Positions 25,661 through 35,424 of a stretch of DNA of 64,000 bases are shown piece after piece. The notes below the pieces were generated by a model. It saw nothing but the letters and a program-made list of their open reading frames with translations. It was not told where the DNA came from and did not search any database. The position numbers and the translations under genes were made by a program. The stretch comes from Paracoccus thiocyanatus (GTDB lineage: Bacteria > Pseudomonadota > Alphaproteobacteria > Rhodobacterales > Rhodobacteraceae): contig NZ_FTMK01000007.1 in assembly GCF_900156255.1 (NCBI RefSeq), forward strand, positions 98,313-162,312. Direction: 5' to 3'. Position 1 is the first letter of the stretch, and the number at the start of each line of letters is the position of its first letter.

Positions 25661-26580
25661 CTAGCCCAGCTTACCCAGGTCCAGGCCGGCGGCGCGGGCC
25701 CGCTCCAGATTGCCCGGCGGGATGCGCATTTCGGGATGGTCGCTTGCCCTGACCCGGTCCACCAGGCGCTGCGCGGCCAGGTTGTCGCCCAACCGCAGAA
25801 GCAGCGACAACAGGTTGCCGATGACATGGCGCGACGGCTCGATCTCCAGGCTGCGTTCCAGATGCTGGCGCGCGCGCTTGGGGTCGTCGCGCATCAGGTG
25901 GCGGCCCTTGCGGAAATGCCAGATCGAATTGTCCCTGGGGTCCAGGTCGAACTCGACGATCCTGTCCTCTAGGAAAAGCGGAACCAGGATCTGGCTGATC
26001 AAGCCAGAGCGGGCCAGCATTTGCAGGATCGTATGGCCCGCAAACTCTACCGTGATGGCGCGCGCGTCGGGATAGCGCGGCAGCACCATGCTTTCGACCA
26101 TGGTCTTGTCGTCCGGCATCATCGGATCATAAAGCAGGACCGGCGCGTGGCGGCTGCGCGGCGCGTCTTGCAGCGGCAGATGCCTTAGCGGAATGGCGTC
26201 TTTGACCCGGTTAAGCGGTGGCCAGGCCGGCAACATCGGTGCGGCCGCGATGATCCGGGCGTCGATGCTGCCGCCATAGTAAAGCGCCGCATAGGCCCCC
26301 AGGCTGGACCCGTAACAGACGACGTCACGCCCCGAAATCACCGGCGCAACCGCGGCGACAAAGGCGTCCAGCGGCAGGTCCTGGTATTGGGTTCCGGCCC
26401 GCTGGGCGACATAGATCGTATCCCAGCCCTTGCCCAGGCACCATCCCGTGCCGAACCCCGATGCCGCCAGGCCCGAAGGCTGGCCGCCAAAGGTCACGAC
26501 GAGCGGTCGCCCCCCCCCGCGTCGGCGCCCTGGTGCAGGGTGATGCGATAATCGGCATGGTCGGCAAGGGTGTTTTTCAT
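25661..26580 (-). pseudogene. Alpha/beta hydrolase gene frameshifted at a nine-C tract (phase-variable or disrupted)
   Basis: Two frames together encode one plausible protein of about 305 residues. The first starts at 26580 (MKNTLADHADY...GADAGGG) and stops after 27 residues; the continuation (RPLVVTFGGQPSGLAASGFG onwards) is in another frame. The break lies in a run of nine C on the plus strand (26510-26518); ten or seven would restore the frame. The body has a hydrolase nucleophile elbow CYGSSLGAYAAL (GxSxG) and a C-terminal segment resembling a TPR helix pair (ARQHLERSLEIEPSRH). The tract could be phase-variable, a recent mutation or a sequencing error. Substrate unknown. Confidence 0.7.
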
Positions 26581-26804
26581 GGTCGATCCGTGGTTTGGAC
26601 AGAACGCGCGCGCCCCGCATTCCGGCAGGCAGGCAAGAGCGGCTTCTAACCAGAAAGCCGACACCCGTAAACGCCGGGATGCCGCACCGACCGTCCGTCG
26701 AAAGACCATGCCGACGCATGGGCGCGTCGCCCCGCACGCAGGACGACCGGCCGCCGATGCCAGGCATCGCGGCCCGGATCCAAGGACATTTCAGCAAGGG
26801 GAAA

Positions 26805-26881
26805 TGGTAGCGGAGGAGGGATTTGAACCCCCGACACAAGGATTATGATTCCTCTGCTCTAACCAGCTGAGCTACTCCGCC
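26805..26881 (-). tRNA. tRNA-Met (elongator, anticodon CAT)
   Basis: A 77-nucleotide cloverleaf on the minus strand: acceptor GGCGGAG with CTCCGCT, D-arm GCTC/GAGC, anticodon loop ATCATAA, T-arm GGGGGTTCAAATCCCTC and an encoded CCA. The anticodon CAT with a non-initiator acceptor (G1-T72 wobble) fits elongator tRNA-Met rather than tRNA-fMet; tRNA-Ile2 with a modified C34 is less likely. Confidence 0.93.
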
Positions 26882-26982
26882 ACGGGTGGGTGCGATTTAC
26901 GGCGGGTGGCGGGGGGCGTCAAGGGGCGGAACGCAGCTTCGTCAAAGTTTTTGCCCCGCTTGCCAGACTGGTCCGACGCCCG

Positions 26983-27006
26983 GCTTCTTCGTTGCCCAAA
27001 TACCCG
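26983..27006 (+). repeat. Partial copy of the dispersed intergenic repeat head
   Basis: TTCTTCGTTGCCCAAATACC matches the head of the repeat family but lacks the following G-run and hairpins, so it is a decayed or truncated copy. Confidence 0.4.
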
Positions 27007-27048
27007 AAAAGCGACGGCGCCAGCACCGCCGCCCTCGATGGGAAAGCA

Positions 27049-27891
27049 TCAGACCGCGACGCCGCTGCGCCCCGCCAGATCGGTAAAGAACTGCCAGGCC
27101 ACCCGCCCCGAACGCGAACCGCGCGTCGCCTGCCATTCGATGGCCTCGGCGCGCAACTGCTCTTGCGGGATCTGCAAGCCATAGGCGTCGCAATAGCCCC
27201 GCACCATCGCCAGGTATTCGTCCTGCGAACAGGGATGGAAGCCCAGCCACAGCCCGAAACGGTCCGACAGCGAGACCTTTTCCTCGACCGCCTCGCCGGG
27301 ATGGATGGCGGTCGAACGCTCGTTGTCGATCATGTCGCGCGGCATCAGGTGACGTCGGTTCGAAGTGGCGTAAAGGATCACGTTCGCCGGCCGCCCCGAG
27401 ATGCCGCCGTCCAGAACCGCCTTGAGCGATTTGTATTGCGTATCGTCATGGCTAAAGGACAGGTCGTCCGAAAACAGCACGAAGCGACGGTCCTGCGCCC
27501 GGCCCAGGATCGCCAAGAGCCGCCCGACCGAACCCAGATCCTCGCGCGCGATCTCGACCAGGACCAGGGGCAGGCCCTGGCGCACCGCCTCGGCATGCAC
27601 GGCCTTGACCAGCGAGCTTTTGCCCATGCCGCGCGAACCCCAAAGCAGCGCGTTGTTCGCCGCATGGCCGCGGGCGAATTGCAGCGTGTTGGCCAAAAGC
27701 GTGTCGCGCGCCCGGTCGATGCCGATCAACTGCACCAGGTCGACGCGATTGACCTGGGCCACCGGCTCCAGCCGGTCGGGATCGGGCTGCCAGACATAGG
27801 CCGCGGCTTCGGTAAAGCTGGGCTCGGCCGCAGCCGGGGGCGACATGCGCTCCAGCGCCGCGGCAATGCGCAGCAGCGTTTCGTCAGACAT
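27049..27891 (-). CDS. DUF815-family AAA ATPase
   Basis: A 280-residue P-loop ATPase of the DUF815 group: Walker [12 protein letters not shown] (about residue 90), Walker [11 protein letters not shown] and sensor YATSNRRHL. These cytoplasmic ATPases are widespread in alphaproteobacteria but poorly characterised. The start MSDETLLR at 27891 overlaps the tatC stop by 8 bases; the longer frame is antisense-like. It is therefore the last gene of the tatABC transcript, a common neighbourhood in this group, but no Tat role is established. Confidence 0.85.
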   Translation of the reverse strand: MSDETLLRIAAALERMSPPAAAEPSFTEAAAYVWQPDPDRLEPVAQVNRVDLVQLIGIDRARDTLLANTLQFARGHAANNALLWGSRGMGKSSLVKAVHAEAVRQGLPLVLVEIAREDLGSVGRLLAILGRAQDRRFVLFSDDLSFSHDDTQYKSLKAVLDGGISGRPANVILYATSNRRHLMPRDMIDNERSTAIHPGEAVEEKVSLSDRFGLWLGFHPCSQDEYLAMVRGYCDAYGLQIPQEQLRAEAIEWQATRGSRSGRVAWQFFTDLAGRSGVAV

Positions 27892-28729
27892 CGGCTTCCT
27901 GTTCTTCCAGTTCGCGCTTCTTCTCCATCCGCCGCACCAGGAAGATCGAGATCTCGTAAAGCCCATAGATCACCGCAAACAGCACCGCCTGGCTGATCAC
28001 ATCGGGCGGGGTGACAATGGCGGCCAGAACAAGGATCACCAGGATGGCATAGCGGCGCACGCTGCCCAGCCCCTCGGACGAGACCAGCCCGGCCTTGCCC
28101 ATCAGCGTCAGCGCCACCGGCAATTGGAAGGACAGGCCAAAGGCCAGGATGAACTTGGTGGTCAGCGTCAGGTATTCGCTGACCGAGCCCTGGAAGACGA
28201 TCCCGGCCAGATGCGGATTCGGCTCTGCCGCCGCCGACGGATCGTCGGGCAAGGCCAGCGGGCCTTGCTGGAAGCCCAGGAAGAAATCATAGGCCATGGG
28301 CAGGATGATGTAATAGGCAAAGGCCGCGCCGATCATGAACATCACCGGCGAGGCGACCAGGAACGGCAGGAAGGCCGCCTTTTCGCTGCGATACAGGCCC
28401 GGCGCGACAAAGCGCCACAGTTGATAGGCGATGACCGGAAAGGCCAGCACGAAGCCGCCCAGGAAAGAGATCTGGATGGCGACGAAAAAGCCTTCCTGAA
28501 GCTTCAGCAGGATCAGCCCGCATTCCTGCCCGCGCGTTTCAAGCGCGTGGCAGATCGGCCGGGTCAGGAAGTTGTAGATCGGGTTCCAGACCGTATAGCA
28601 CAGCACCATCGCCACGACGAAGGCCAGGACCGACCAGATCAGCCGGGTCCGCAACTCGGCCAGATGTTCGATCAGCGGGGCCGAGCTGTCGTCGACGCTT
28701 TCGGATTTCTTGTCGGATTTCGCGGACAC
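27884..28729 (-). CDS. tatC: Sec-independent protein translocase TatC
   Basis: A 281-residue inner-membrane protein with six hydrophobic segments and the TatC signatures [12 protein letters not shown] at the N-terminus and [20 protein letters not shown] in the first cytoplasmic/periplasmic region. TatC binds twin-arginine signal peptides and starts assembly of the translocase that exports folded proteins, many of them redox enzymes in this type of organism. Order tatA-tatB-tatC on the minus strand, with tatB ending one base before the tatC start. Confidence 0.96.
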   Translation of the reverse strand: MSAKSDKKSESVDDSSAPLIEHLAELRTRLIWSVLAFVVAMVLCYTVWNPIYNFLTRPICHALETRGQECGLILLKLQEGFFVAIQISFLGGFVLAFPVIAYQLWRFVAPGLYRSEKAAFLPFLVASPVMFMIGAAFAYYIILPMAYDFFLGFQQGPLALPDDPSAAAEPNPHLAGIVFQGSVSEYLTLTTKFILAFGLSFQLPVALTLMGKAGLVSSEGLGSVRRYAILVILVLAAIVTPPDVISQAVLFAVIYGLYEISIFLVRRMEKKRELEEQEADV

Positions 28730-29245
28730 TCAGCGATCTTTCGTATCGGAGCGGCGCACCGCATGCAGGCGGCGCTGGCCGGGTTCATGATCGGTGGCAG
28801 CGATACCGGTGGCAGCGATCGGCGCCGCTGGCGCGACCCCCGGCCCATCCCCGGACGGGCTGGCGGCGGGATCGTCGGCGGCGGGACTGGGGCCGTCCCC
28901 GGCCACGGGCCCGGCCATGCCCGGATCCGGCTTGGCCTGCGTGCTGCCCGAGGGGACCTTGGGGTCCCATTTCTCGAACCGTTCGGCGGCGCGATCCAGG
29001 GCGTCCAGCCCCAGCGCCTTTTTCGAGGTCAGCGACTTGACGTCGCGCAGCGCATTGCCGGCCTCGTCCAGGCCGGTATTCTTGGCTGCATCCTCCATCG
29101 CGCTGGAAAACTCGCGCGCCATCGAGCGGGCGCGCGCCGTGATCCGTCCCAGCGAATGAAACAGATGCGGCAGATCCTTCGGCCCGACCACGATCAGCGC
29201 GACGACCCCGATCAGCAGCAGCTCGCTCCAGCCGATATCCAGCAT
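28730..29245 (-). CDS. tatB: Sec-independent protein translocase TatB
   Basis: A 171-residue protein with a short N-terminal membrane helix (WSELLLIGVVALIVVGP), the conserved GP hinge, an amphipathic helix (LGRITARARSMAREF) and a proline/alanine-rich tail. TatB joins TatC in the receptor complex for twin-arginine substrates. It directly precedes tatC, and its length and GP-KDLP motif distinguish it from TatA. Confidence 0.93.
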   Translation of the reverse strand: MLDIGWSELLLIGVVALIVVGPKDLPHLFHSLGRITARARSMAREFSSAMEDAAKNTGLDEAGNALRDVKSLTSKKALGLDALDRAAERFEKWDPKVPSGSTQAKPDPGMAGPVAGDGPSPAADDPAASPSGDGPGVAPAAPIAATGIAATDHEPGQRRLHAVRRSDTKDR

Positions 29246-29263
29246 TACGATGTCCCGCGACGG

Positions 29264-29542
29264 TTACGAACGATCGGTGCTCTGCGGCGTGACGTCGCGC
29301 AGGGCCTCGTTCGTCTGGGCCTGAGCGCGGGCTGCGTCCTCGGCCGGGCTTTGGCCGATGGGCTTGGCGGCGTCCTCGGCGGCACGGTCATATTCGTCGG
29401 AGCCGTCCTTGACGCCCTTCTTGAAAGCGGTGATGCCCTTGCCCACCTCGCCCATCAGGGACGAGACCTTGCCGCGCCCGAAAAGCACCAGCACCACCAC
29501 CGCGATGAGCAAAAGCCCCGGAAGGCCGATGTTGTTCAGCAT
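29264..29542 (-). CDS. tatA: Sec-independent protein translocase TatA
   Basis: A 92-residue protein with one N-terminal membrane helix ([20 protein letters not shown]), the TatA FG hinge and an amphipathic helix ([13 protein letters not shown]). TatA oligomers form the protein-conducting part of the Tat translocase. The start MLNNIGLPG is the family start; the long upstream open frame is noncoding. It lies 18 bases upstream of tatB and is the first gene of the operon. Confidence 0.93.
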   Translation of the reverse strand: MLNNIGLPGLLLIAVVVLVLFGRGKVSSLMGEVGKGITAFKKGVKDGSDEYDRAAEDAAKPIGQSPAEDAARAQAQTNEALRDVTPQSTDRS

Positions 29543-29707
29543 GTCGTTTCCACTCCTTGCCGGCAGTGCCGGCGTTGACGGGCCATATGTAGTCCTCGAC
29601 CGTTGCAATGCAAAGCACAAACGCGCTTTCCTCTTCCGACCATGGCAGCCCGGCGGGAAATCCGCCATGCTTTCCATCGCATGAAATCTGGGGAATACAG
29701 TAACGAT

Positions 29708-30319
29708 ATGGAGATTACCCAGACCATCAGCGCCTTCGTCACGCTGTTCGTCGTGATCGACCCGGTGGGGCTTGCGCCGCTGTTCATCGCGCTGACCCGC
29801 GGCATGTCCGACCAGCGGCGGCGGCGAATCGGCTGGCGCGCGCTGGGCATCGCCGCGGCGCTGATGACGCTTTTCGGCCTGGCCGGAGAGGCGATCCTGA
29901 CCGGCATCGGCATCTCGCTTTCCGCCTTTCGCATCGCCGGGGGGCTGCTGTTGTTCCTGACCGCGCTCGACATGCTTTTCGAGCGGCGGACCGAGCGGCG
30001 CGAGGGCCAGGCGCGCGACGATGACGACGACCCCTCGGTCTTTCCGCTGGCCACGCCGCTCTTGGCCGGTCCGGGGGCGCTGGCCTCGATGATCCTGCTG
30101 GTCGGCCAGGATCCCGGCCCCGCCCATACGCTGATGATCCACCTGGTCATGCTGGCGGTGCTGGGCATCGCCGCGGCACTTTTCGCCATCGCCGGGCCCA
30201 TTGCCCATGTGCTGGGACGCACCGGCACCATGGTGGTCACGCGGCTTTTCGGCATGCTGCTGGCCGCGCTGTCGATCCAGTTCGTCATCGACGGGCTCAA
30301 GGGCTCGGGGCTGGTCTGA
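29708..30319 (+). CDS. MarC-family integral membrane protein
   Basis: A 203-residue inner-membrane protein with six predicted hydrophobic helices and the MarC signatures [13 protein letters not shown] and [14 protein letters not shown]. The family (UPF0056) has no established transport substrate; early links to multiple antibiotic resistance were not upheld. The start MEITQTIS is chosen; an ATG nine codons earlier (29681) is possible. It is divergent from tatA and overlaps the following protease gene by one base (TGATG). Confidence 0.88.
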   Translation: MEITQTISAFVTLFVVIDPVGLAPLFIALTRGMSDQRRRRIGWRALGIAAALMTLFGLAGEAILTGIGISLSAFRIAGGLLLFLTALDMLFERRTERREGQARDDDDDPSVFPLATPLLAGPGALASMILLVGQDPGPAHTLMIHLVMLAVLGIAAALFAIAGPIAHVLGRTGTMVVTRLFGMLLAALSIQFVIDGLKGSGLV

Positions 30320-30894
30320 TGGCCGAGGAATTCACCCGCGCCGCCTATCTGGTCCTCCTGCTCGTGGCCGTCGGCGGCTTCCTGGTGGTCGAGCTGCGCG
30401 CGCGTCCCGGCCAGACCCTGCGCCAGGCGGCCGCCTGGGGGCTGATCTTCCTGGGCGCGGTGGCGCTGGCCGGCCTGTGGGACGACATCCGCGGCGCGAT
30501 CTCGCCCCAGGCGCGGGTGATCGAGGGCGGCCGGATCGAGGTGCCGGTGGGCAATGACGGCCATTACCACCTGACCGCGCAGGTGAACGGCACCCCCGTC
30601 CGCTTCGTGATCGACACCGGCGCCAGCAGCATCGCGCTGGGACCGGCGGATGCCGCCCGCATCGGCATCGACCCCCAGGCGCTGGCCTATGCCGGCCAGG
30701 CCCGCACCGCGAACGGCGTCGTCGAAACGGCGACGGTCCTGCTCGATTCGGTCGTCATCGGCGAAATCCGCGACAGCCGGGTGCCGGCGCTGGTGCTGCG
30801 GGCCGATCTTGGCCAGTCGCTGATGGGCATGTCCTATCTGTCGCGCTTCGCCCGCGTCAGCATCGAGGGCAACCGCCTCATCCTCGAACGCTGA
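30319..30894 (+). CDS. Membrane-anchored retropepsin-like aspartic protease (TIGR02281 type)
   Basis: A 191-residue protein with two N-terminal membrane segments (about 8-25 and 38-55) and a C-terminal clan AA aspartic protease domain. The catalytic signature is [12 protein letters not shown] (about residue 98), and the matching C-terminal strand is [14 protein letters not shown]. Such proteins resemble half a pepsin and act as dimers; in alphaproteobacteria they have no well-defined substrate. Coupled to the MarC gene by TGATG. Confidence 0.85.
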   Translation: MAEEFTRAAYLVLLLVAVGGFLVVELRARPGQTLRQAAAWGLIFLGAVALAGLWDDIRGAISPQARVIEGGRIEVPVGNDGHYHLTAQVNGTPVRFVIDTGASSIALGPADAARIGIDPQALAYAGQARTANGVVETATVLLDSVVIGEIRDSRVPALVLRADLGQSLMGMSYLSRFARVSIEGNRLILER

Positions 30895-30898
30895 TCCG

Positions 30899-30960
30899 CT
30901 TCTTTCGTGGCCAAATATCCCTGGGGGGAGCGCCGCAGGCGCGGGGGGCAGAGCCCCCTA
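30899..30960 (+). repeat. Dispersed GC-rich intergenic repeat, copy 3
   Basis: TTCTTTCGTGGCCAAATATC, CCTGGGGGG, a GCGCC/GGCGC stem and the GGGGGGCAGAGCCCCC hairpin, directly after the protease stop and ending at the holC stop. It may double as a bidirectional terminator between the convergent genes. Confidence 0.8.
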
Positions 30961-31407
30961 TTGCCTGCGTTCCCAGCGCCCGCCGGCCTCGGACCAGTAT
31001 TCCGCCGCCACCTGCGCCTCCTTCAGCGCCCGCCACTGCGCCCGCGCCCGTTCCAGCGCCTGGGGATCGTTGCCGTCAAAGACGATGCAGGCGCGTTCCA
31101 GCGCCTGGCATTCCGCGCCCGCAACCTCGGCCCCGTCCAGCGCGATCAGGCAGCGCGCGGCATTGGCCGCCGCCTGGCCCTCGACCGTCAGCAGCACCGG
31201 CTGGCGGGCGTCATGCGGCCCGCCGGCCAGGCCATGCGGCAAAAAGCCCTCGCCCAGCCAAAGGCTTTCGTCCAGCGCCGCCTGCCGCGCCCGGTCCCTG
31301 CCCCGCAGCTCGACCCGCCAGCCCGCTTGCAGGCTCTTGCCGACCAGCATCGGCAAAAGCTGCGCCGGACCCGAGCGGGTCAGGTGATAGAACAGGGCCG
31401 AGCCCAT
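30958..31407 (-). CDS. holC: DNA polymerase III chi subunit
   Basis: A 149-residue HolC protein (LFYHLTRSGPAQLLPMLVGK near the N-terminus; WLGEGFLPHG in the middle). Chi bridges the clamp-loader and SSB at the replication fork. In many Gram-negative bacteria holC directly follows pepA, and here its start shares a base with the pepA stop (TGATG), so it is translated from the same message. Confidence 0.9.
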   Translation of the reverse strand: MGSALFYHLTRSGPAQLLPMLVGKSLQAGWRVELRGRDRARQAALDESLWLGEGFLPHGLAGGPHDARQPVLLTVEGQAAANAARCLIALDGAEVAGAECQALERACIVFDGNDPQALERARAQWRALKEAQVAAEYWSEAGGRWERRQ

Positions 31408-33044
31408 CAGCCGCGCTGCTCGAAACGGTCGCGCACCAGCCGGTCCAGCGTCATCACCCCCCAGCCCGAGGCGCCCTTGGGCGCCAGCGCCGTCTCGCCC
31501 GGCGGCAAGGCGACGCCGGCGATGTCCAGATGCGCCCAGGGCAGCCCCTCGCGCACGAAGCGTTGCAGGAATTGCGCGGCGGTGATCGACCCGGCCGCGC
31601 GCCCGCCGCTGTTCTTGACATCGGCCAGGCGCGAATCGATCAGCTTGTCATAGGCTGGCGCCAGCGGCAGGCGCCAGGCGCCCTCGCCCTCGGCCTGGGC
31701 GGCGTCCAGCACCGCCGCGGCAAAGGCGTCGTCGTTCGAGAAGACCCCGGCATGGTCATGGCCCAGCGCAACGATCACGGCGCCGGTCAGCGTCGCCAGA
31801 TCGACCACTGCCGCGGGTGCAAAGCGTTCCTGGGCATACCAAAGCACGTCGGCCAGCACCAGCCGGCCCTCGGCATCGGTGTTGATGACCTCGATCGTGT
31901 CGCCCTTCATCGAGCGGACGATATCGCCCGGACGCTGGGCGCGGCCGTCGGGCATGTTCTCGACCAGCCCGACCAGGCCCACGACATTGGCCTTGGCCCG
32001 GCGCAGCGCCAGGGCGCGCATGACGCCCGCGACCACGCCGGCGCCGCCCATGTCCATCGTCATCTCCTCCATGCCGGCGGCGGGCTTGATCGAGATGCCG
32101 CCGGTATCGAAGACCACGCCCTTGCCGACCAGCGCCAGCGGCGCCGCGTCGCCGCCGCCGTTCCAGCGCATGACCACGACCTTGGACGGGCTTTCCGAAC
32201 CCCGGCCCACGGCCAGCAGCGCCCGCATGCCCAGCCGGGCCAGCTCCTCCTCCTCCAGAACCTCGACCTCCAAGCCCAGCTCGCGCATGGCCAGCAGGCG
32301 GTCGGCGAAATCGCTGGTGGTCAGCACATTCGCCGGCTCGTTCACCAGGTCGCGGGTAAAGAACACGCCCTCGGCCAGCGCCGCGCCGTCGGCCGCCGCA
32401 CGCGCCAGCGCCTCGGGGTCCTGGTGCATGAAGGTCACGCGGCCGCGCGGCGTGCCCGATAGGGTCGCATCCGCCGCAGGCCCGGCCGCATCCGCCGCCC
32501 CCGCCGCATCGGACAGCCGCGCATCCTGGGGCGCGCCGGTGCGGCTGGTGGTGGCGGGCGGTTCGGCCGGCGTCTCACCCTCGGCCCCGCCCTCGGCGGC
32601 CTCGGCGCCATCGCCGTCACCGTCGCCGGATTTCCTGGTCTTGTAGGCCAAGAAGTCATAGGCCCTGAGCGCCAGCCCCAGCGCCACCTCGGCCGCGCGG
32701 CCGTGGTTGCCGGCCAGCACCAGGGTTTCGGCCTTGCCGAGCCTGGCGCCGATGCTGGCGCCGGCCGCCCGCGCCGTCTTGGCATCGGCATCGGCGGGCA
32801 GCAGCACCAGTTGCAGCGCCTCGGCCTTCAGCCCGGCAGGAAAGGCCAGTTCCAGCGCCTTGCCGGGCTTGACCCCCTTCCATGCGTCGGACGCGAAAGC
32901 CCGCCCCAGCGCCTCGCGCGTGGCGCGCGGCAGGCCGGCGGGCAGCCGCCCGGCCTTGGGCACCAGGATGGCGACGCGGCCCTGCCGTTCGGCCAGCCCC
33001 GCGGCGTCCATCGCCGTGAAGGAAATTTCCACCGGATGAGTCAT
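31407..33044 (-). CDS. pepA: Leucyl aminopeptidase (cytosol aminopeptidase, M17)
   Basis: A 545-residue M17 aminopeptidase. The metal and catalytic residues are in GKGVVFDTGGISIKP and the family signature NTDAEGRLVL, with a later catalytic arginine/lysine region intact. It removes N-terminal leucine and other residues from peptides. Residues about 138-200, between the N-terminal and catalytic domains, are a low-complexity Gly/Ala/Asp/Pro linker that makes the protein about 45 residues longer than usual. PepA homologues in E. coli also bind DNA; there is no evidence either way here. Confidence 0.94.
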   Translation of the reverse strand: MTHPVEISFTAMDAAGLAERQGRVAILVPKAGRLPAGLPRATREALGRAFASDAWKGVKPGKALELAFPAGLKAEALQLVLLPADADAKTARAAGASIGARLGKAETLVLAGNHGRAAEVALGLALRAYDFLAYKTRKSGDGDGDGAEAAEGGAEGETPAEPPATTSRTGAPQDARLSDAAGAADAAGPAADATLSGTPRGRVTFMHQDPEALARAAADGAALAEGVFFTRDLVNEPANVLTTSDFADRLLAMRELGLEVEVLEEEELARLGMRALLAVGRGSESPSKVVVMRWNGGGDAAPLALVGKGVVFDTGGISIKPAAGMEEMTMDMGGAGVVAGVMRALALRRAKANVVGLVGLVENMPDGRAQRPGDIVRSMKGDTIEVINTDAEGRLVLADVLWYAQERFAPAAVVDLATLTGAVIVALGHDHAGVFSNDDAFAAAVLDAAQAEGEGAWRLPLAPAYDKLIDSRLADVKNSGGRAAGSITAAQFLQRFVREGLPWAHLDIAGVALPPGETALAPKGASGWGVMTLDRLVRDRFEQRG

Positions 33045-33172
33045 GATCCCGCCCCTCGCTTTGCTCCGTATTGCCGGAAACTAGACATGCGCAGGCGGCT
33101 TGACCAGTGCCGGGGCTTTCCCAACCGTCGCGCAGCGGCTAATCAGGCGGGAACCGAGCCGCGAAAGCCCCC

Positions 33173-34306
33173 ATGCCCCGCATCGACCGCTACATCCTGT
33201 CGCAACTGCTGACCCTGTTCGGGTTCTTTGCGCTGGTGCTGGTCTCGGTCTACTGGATCAACCGCGCGGTGTCCCTGTTCGAGCAACTGATCTCGGACGG
33301 GCAGACGGCGCTGGTGGTGCTGGAATTCACCGCCCTGACCCTGCCGCTGGTCATCTCGGTCGTGCTGCCCATCGCGGCCTTCGCGGCCAGCGCCTATGGC
33401 ACGAACCGGCTGTCGGCGGAATCCGAGCTGGTGGCGATGCAGGCGGCCGGCATGTCGCCCTGGCGGCTGGCGCGGCCGGTGCTGGTCTTTGGCGTGCTGG
33501 TCGGGCTGATGGTGGCGCTGCTGGTCCATGCGGTGGTGCCGATGGCGCGGGGGCGGCTGGCCGACCGCCAGGCCGAGATCGCGCAGAACGTCACCGCGCA
33601 ATTCCTGCGCGCCGGCGCGTTCCAGTATCCGGTGCCGGGGGTGACGCTTTACATCCGCGACATCGCGCCGGACGGGCGGATGATGGATTTCTTCCTCGAA
33701 GATGCCCGCGACCCCGGCAACGAGGCCACCTATACCGCGACCGAGGCGCTGCTGGTCCGGACCGAGGCCGGGCCACGGCTGGTGATGATGCAGGGCATGG
33801 TGCAGAACCTGCGCCAGTCCGGCAATCGGCAAAGCCTGGCGGCGACGCGGTTTTCGGAACTGACCTATGACCTGGGCTCGCTGATCGACGCCGGCGCCAG
33901 CCGCATGCGCGACCTGCGCGCCTATGGGACGCTGCGGCTGCTGGATCCCGACCCCGAGCTGCTGGCCGCCACCGGCGCCACCCCCGACCGCGCCCTGGCC
34001 GAGGCGCATGAGCGGCTGTCCAAGCCCTTCCAGGCCCCGGTTGCGGCGCTGCTTGGCTTTGCCATGCTGCTTTTGGGCGGCTTCAGCCGCTTTGGCGCCT
34101 GGCGGCAGGTGGTCTGGGCGGTGCTGGCGCTGATCGCGGTGCAATTCCTGGCCACCGCGGCCGAAAACCAGGTCGCGGCCAATGCCGGGCGCTGGCCGCT
34201 GATCTATGTCTCGCCGCTGGCCGGGGCGGCGATCTGCCTGGGCGTGCTGTGGCTTGCCGCAAGGCCGCGGCACCTGCGCCGGCGGGCCAGGGGGGGCGCG
34301 GCATGA
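33173..34306 (+). CDS. lptF: LPS export permease LptF
   Basis: A 377-residue inner-membrane protein with three N-terminal and three C-terminal membrane helices separated by a periplasmic jellyroll domain, as in LptF/LptG. It begins IDRYILSQLLTLFGFFALVL. With LptG and the LptB ATPase it pulls lipopolysaccharide from the inner membrane into the LptC-A-D bridge. Divergent from pepA, and overlapping lptG by four bases (ATGA). Confidence 0.93.
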   Translation: MPRIDRYILSQLLTLFGFFALVLVSVYWINRAVSLFEQLISDGQTALVVLEFTALTLPLVISVVLPIAAFAASAYGTNRLSAESELVAMQAAGMSPWRLARPVLVFGVLVGLMVALLVHAVVPMARGRLADRQAEIAQNVTAQFLRAGAFQYPVPGVTLYIRDIAPDGRMMDFFLEDARDPGNEATYTATEALLVRTEAGPRLVMMQGMVQNLRQSGNRQSLAATRFSELTYDLGSLIDAGASRMRDLRAYGTLRLLDPDPELLAATGATPDRALAEAHERLSKPFQAPVAALLGFAMLLLGGFSRFGAWRQVVWAVLALIAVQFLATAAENQVAANAGRWPLIYVSPLAGAAICLGVLWLAARPRHLRRRARGGAA

Positions 34307-35424
34307 TCCTGTCGGTCTATGTCGCGCGGCGTTTCCTGCGCATGCTGGTGATGATCGCCGCCATCTTCGGCGCCATCCTGTTCCTGATCGACATCGTCGA
34401 ACAGATCCGACGCTTTTCGGACGAGAATATCGGCTTGGCCGGGGCGGCGGGCCTGTCGCTGCTGAACATCACCGCCAGCTTCTATTCCATCCTGCCGCTG
34501 ATCACGGTGCTTGCGGGGATCGCGCTGTTTCTGGGCCTGTCGCGCACGTCGGAACTGGTGGCGATCCGCGCGGCGGGGCGGTCGGGGCTGCGCGTGCTGG
34601 CCGCGCCCGCCCTTGCCGCGGCGCTGGCCGGCATGTTGGCGGTGGCGATGCTGAACCCGATGGTCGCGGCAACCGCGAAACGCTATGACGATGCGGTCGC
34701 GCGCATGAAAAGCGGCGGCGGCCAGACCGTCAGCGTCGGCGAGAACGCGGTCTGGCTGCGCCAGGCGCTGCCGACGCAGGATGCCAAGGGGGACGAAACC
34801 TCGGGCCAGGTCGTCATCCGCGCCAGCCGCGCCAGCCCGGACGCCATCACGCTTTACGATGCGACCTTCATGGTGTTTTCGCCCGAAAGCGGGCCCACGC
34901 GCCGCATCGACGCGGCCCAGGCGCGGCTGACCGCCGGCGCCTGGGAATTGACCGACACCAAGGAATGGCCCCTGACGCAGGCCAATCCCGAGGCGATGGC
35001 CCGCACCGCGCCGCGGCTGGAATTGCCGACCGACCTGACCGCGGCGCGCATCCGCGACAGTTTCGGCCGGCCCGAGGCGATTCCGGTCTGGCAATTGCCC
35101 ACCTTTATCCGCGGGCTGGAACGCGCGGGCTTTTCCGCCCAGCGCCACAAGGTCTGGTTCCAGATGGAACTGGCCCGCCCGCTTCTTATGGTGGCGATGA
35201 TCGCCATCGCGGCGGTCTTTACCATGCGCCACCTGCGGGGCGGCAAGATGGGGCTTTGGGTGCTGGGCGCCTTTGGCTGCGGCATCGGACTGTTCTTCCT
35301 GCGCAACCTGGCGCAGGTGCTGGGCGACAATGGCGACATCCCGCCGGCCCTGGCCGGCTGGGCGCCGCCCATGGTGGCGCTGCTGTTCGCGCTTGGCGCG
35401 CTGTTGCGGCTGGAGGACGGATGA
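34303..35424 (+). CDS. lptG: LPS export permease LptG
   Basis: A 373-residue partner of LptF with the same layout of six membrane helices around a periplasmic domain (VARRFLRMLVMIAAIFGAIL at the start; the last helices at about 290-365). The start at 34303 lies in an ATGA overlap with lptF, and its stop overlaps the lptD start (ATGATG), so lptF-lptG-lptD are translationally linked. Confidence 0.93.
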   Translation: MILSVYVARRFLRMLVMIAAIFGAILFLIDIVEQIRRFSDENIGLAGAAGLSLLNITASFYSILPLITVLAGIALFLGLSRTSELVAIRAAGRSGLRVLAAPALAAALAGMLAVAMLNPMVAATAKRYDDAVARMKSGGGQTVSVGENAVWLRQALPTQDAKGDETSGQVVIRASRASPDAITLYDATFMVFSPESGPTRRIDAAQARLTAGAWELTDTKEWPLTQANPEAMARTAPRLELPTDLTAARIRDSFGRPEAIPVWQLPTFIRGLERAGFSAQRHKVWFQMELARPLLMVAMIAIAAVFTMRHLRGGKMGLWVLGAFGCGIGLFFLRNLAQVLGDNGDIPPALAGWAPPMVALLFALGALLRLEDG

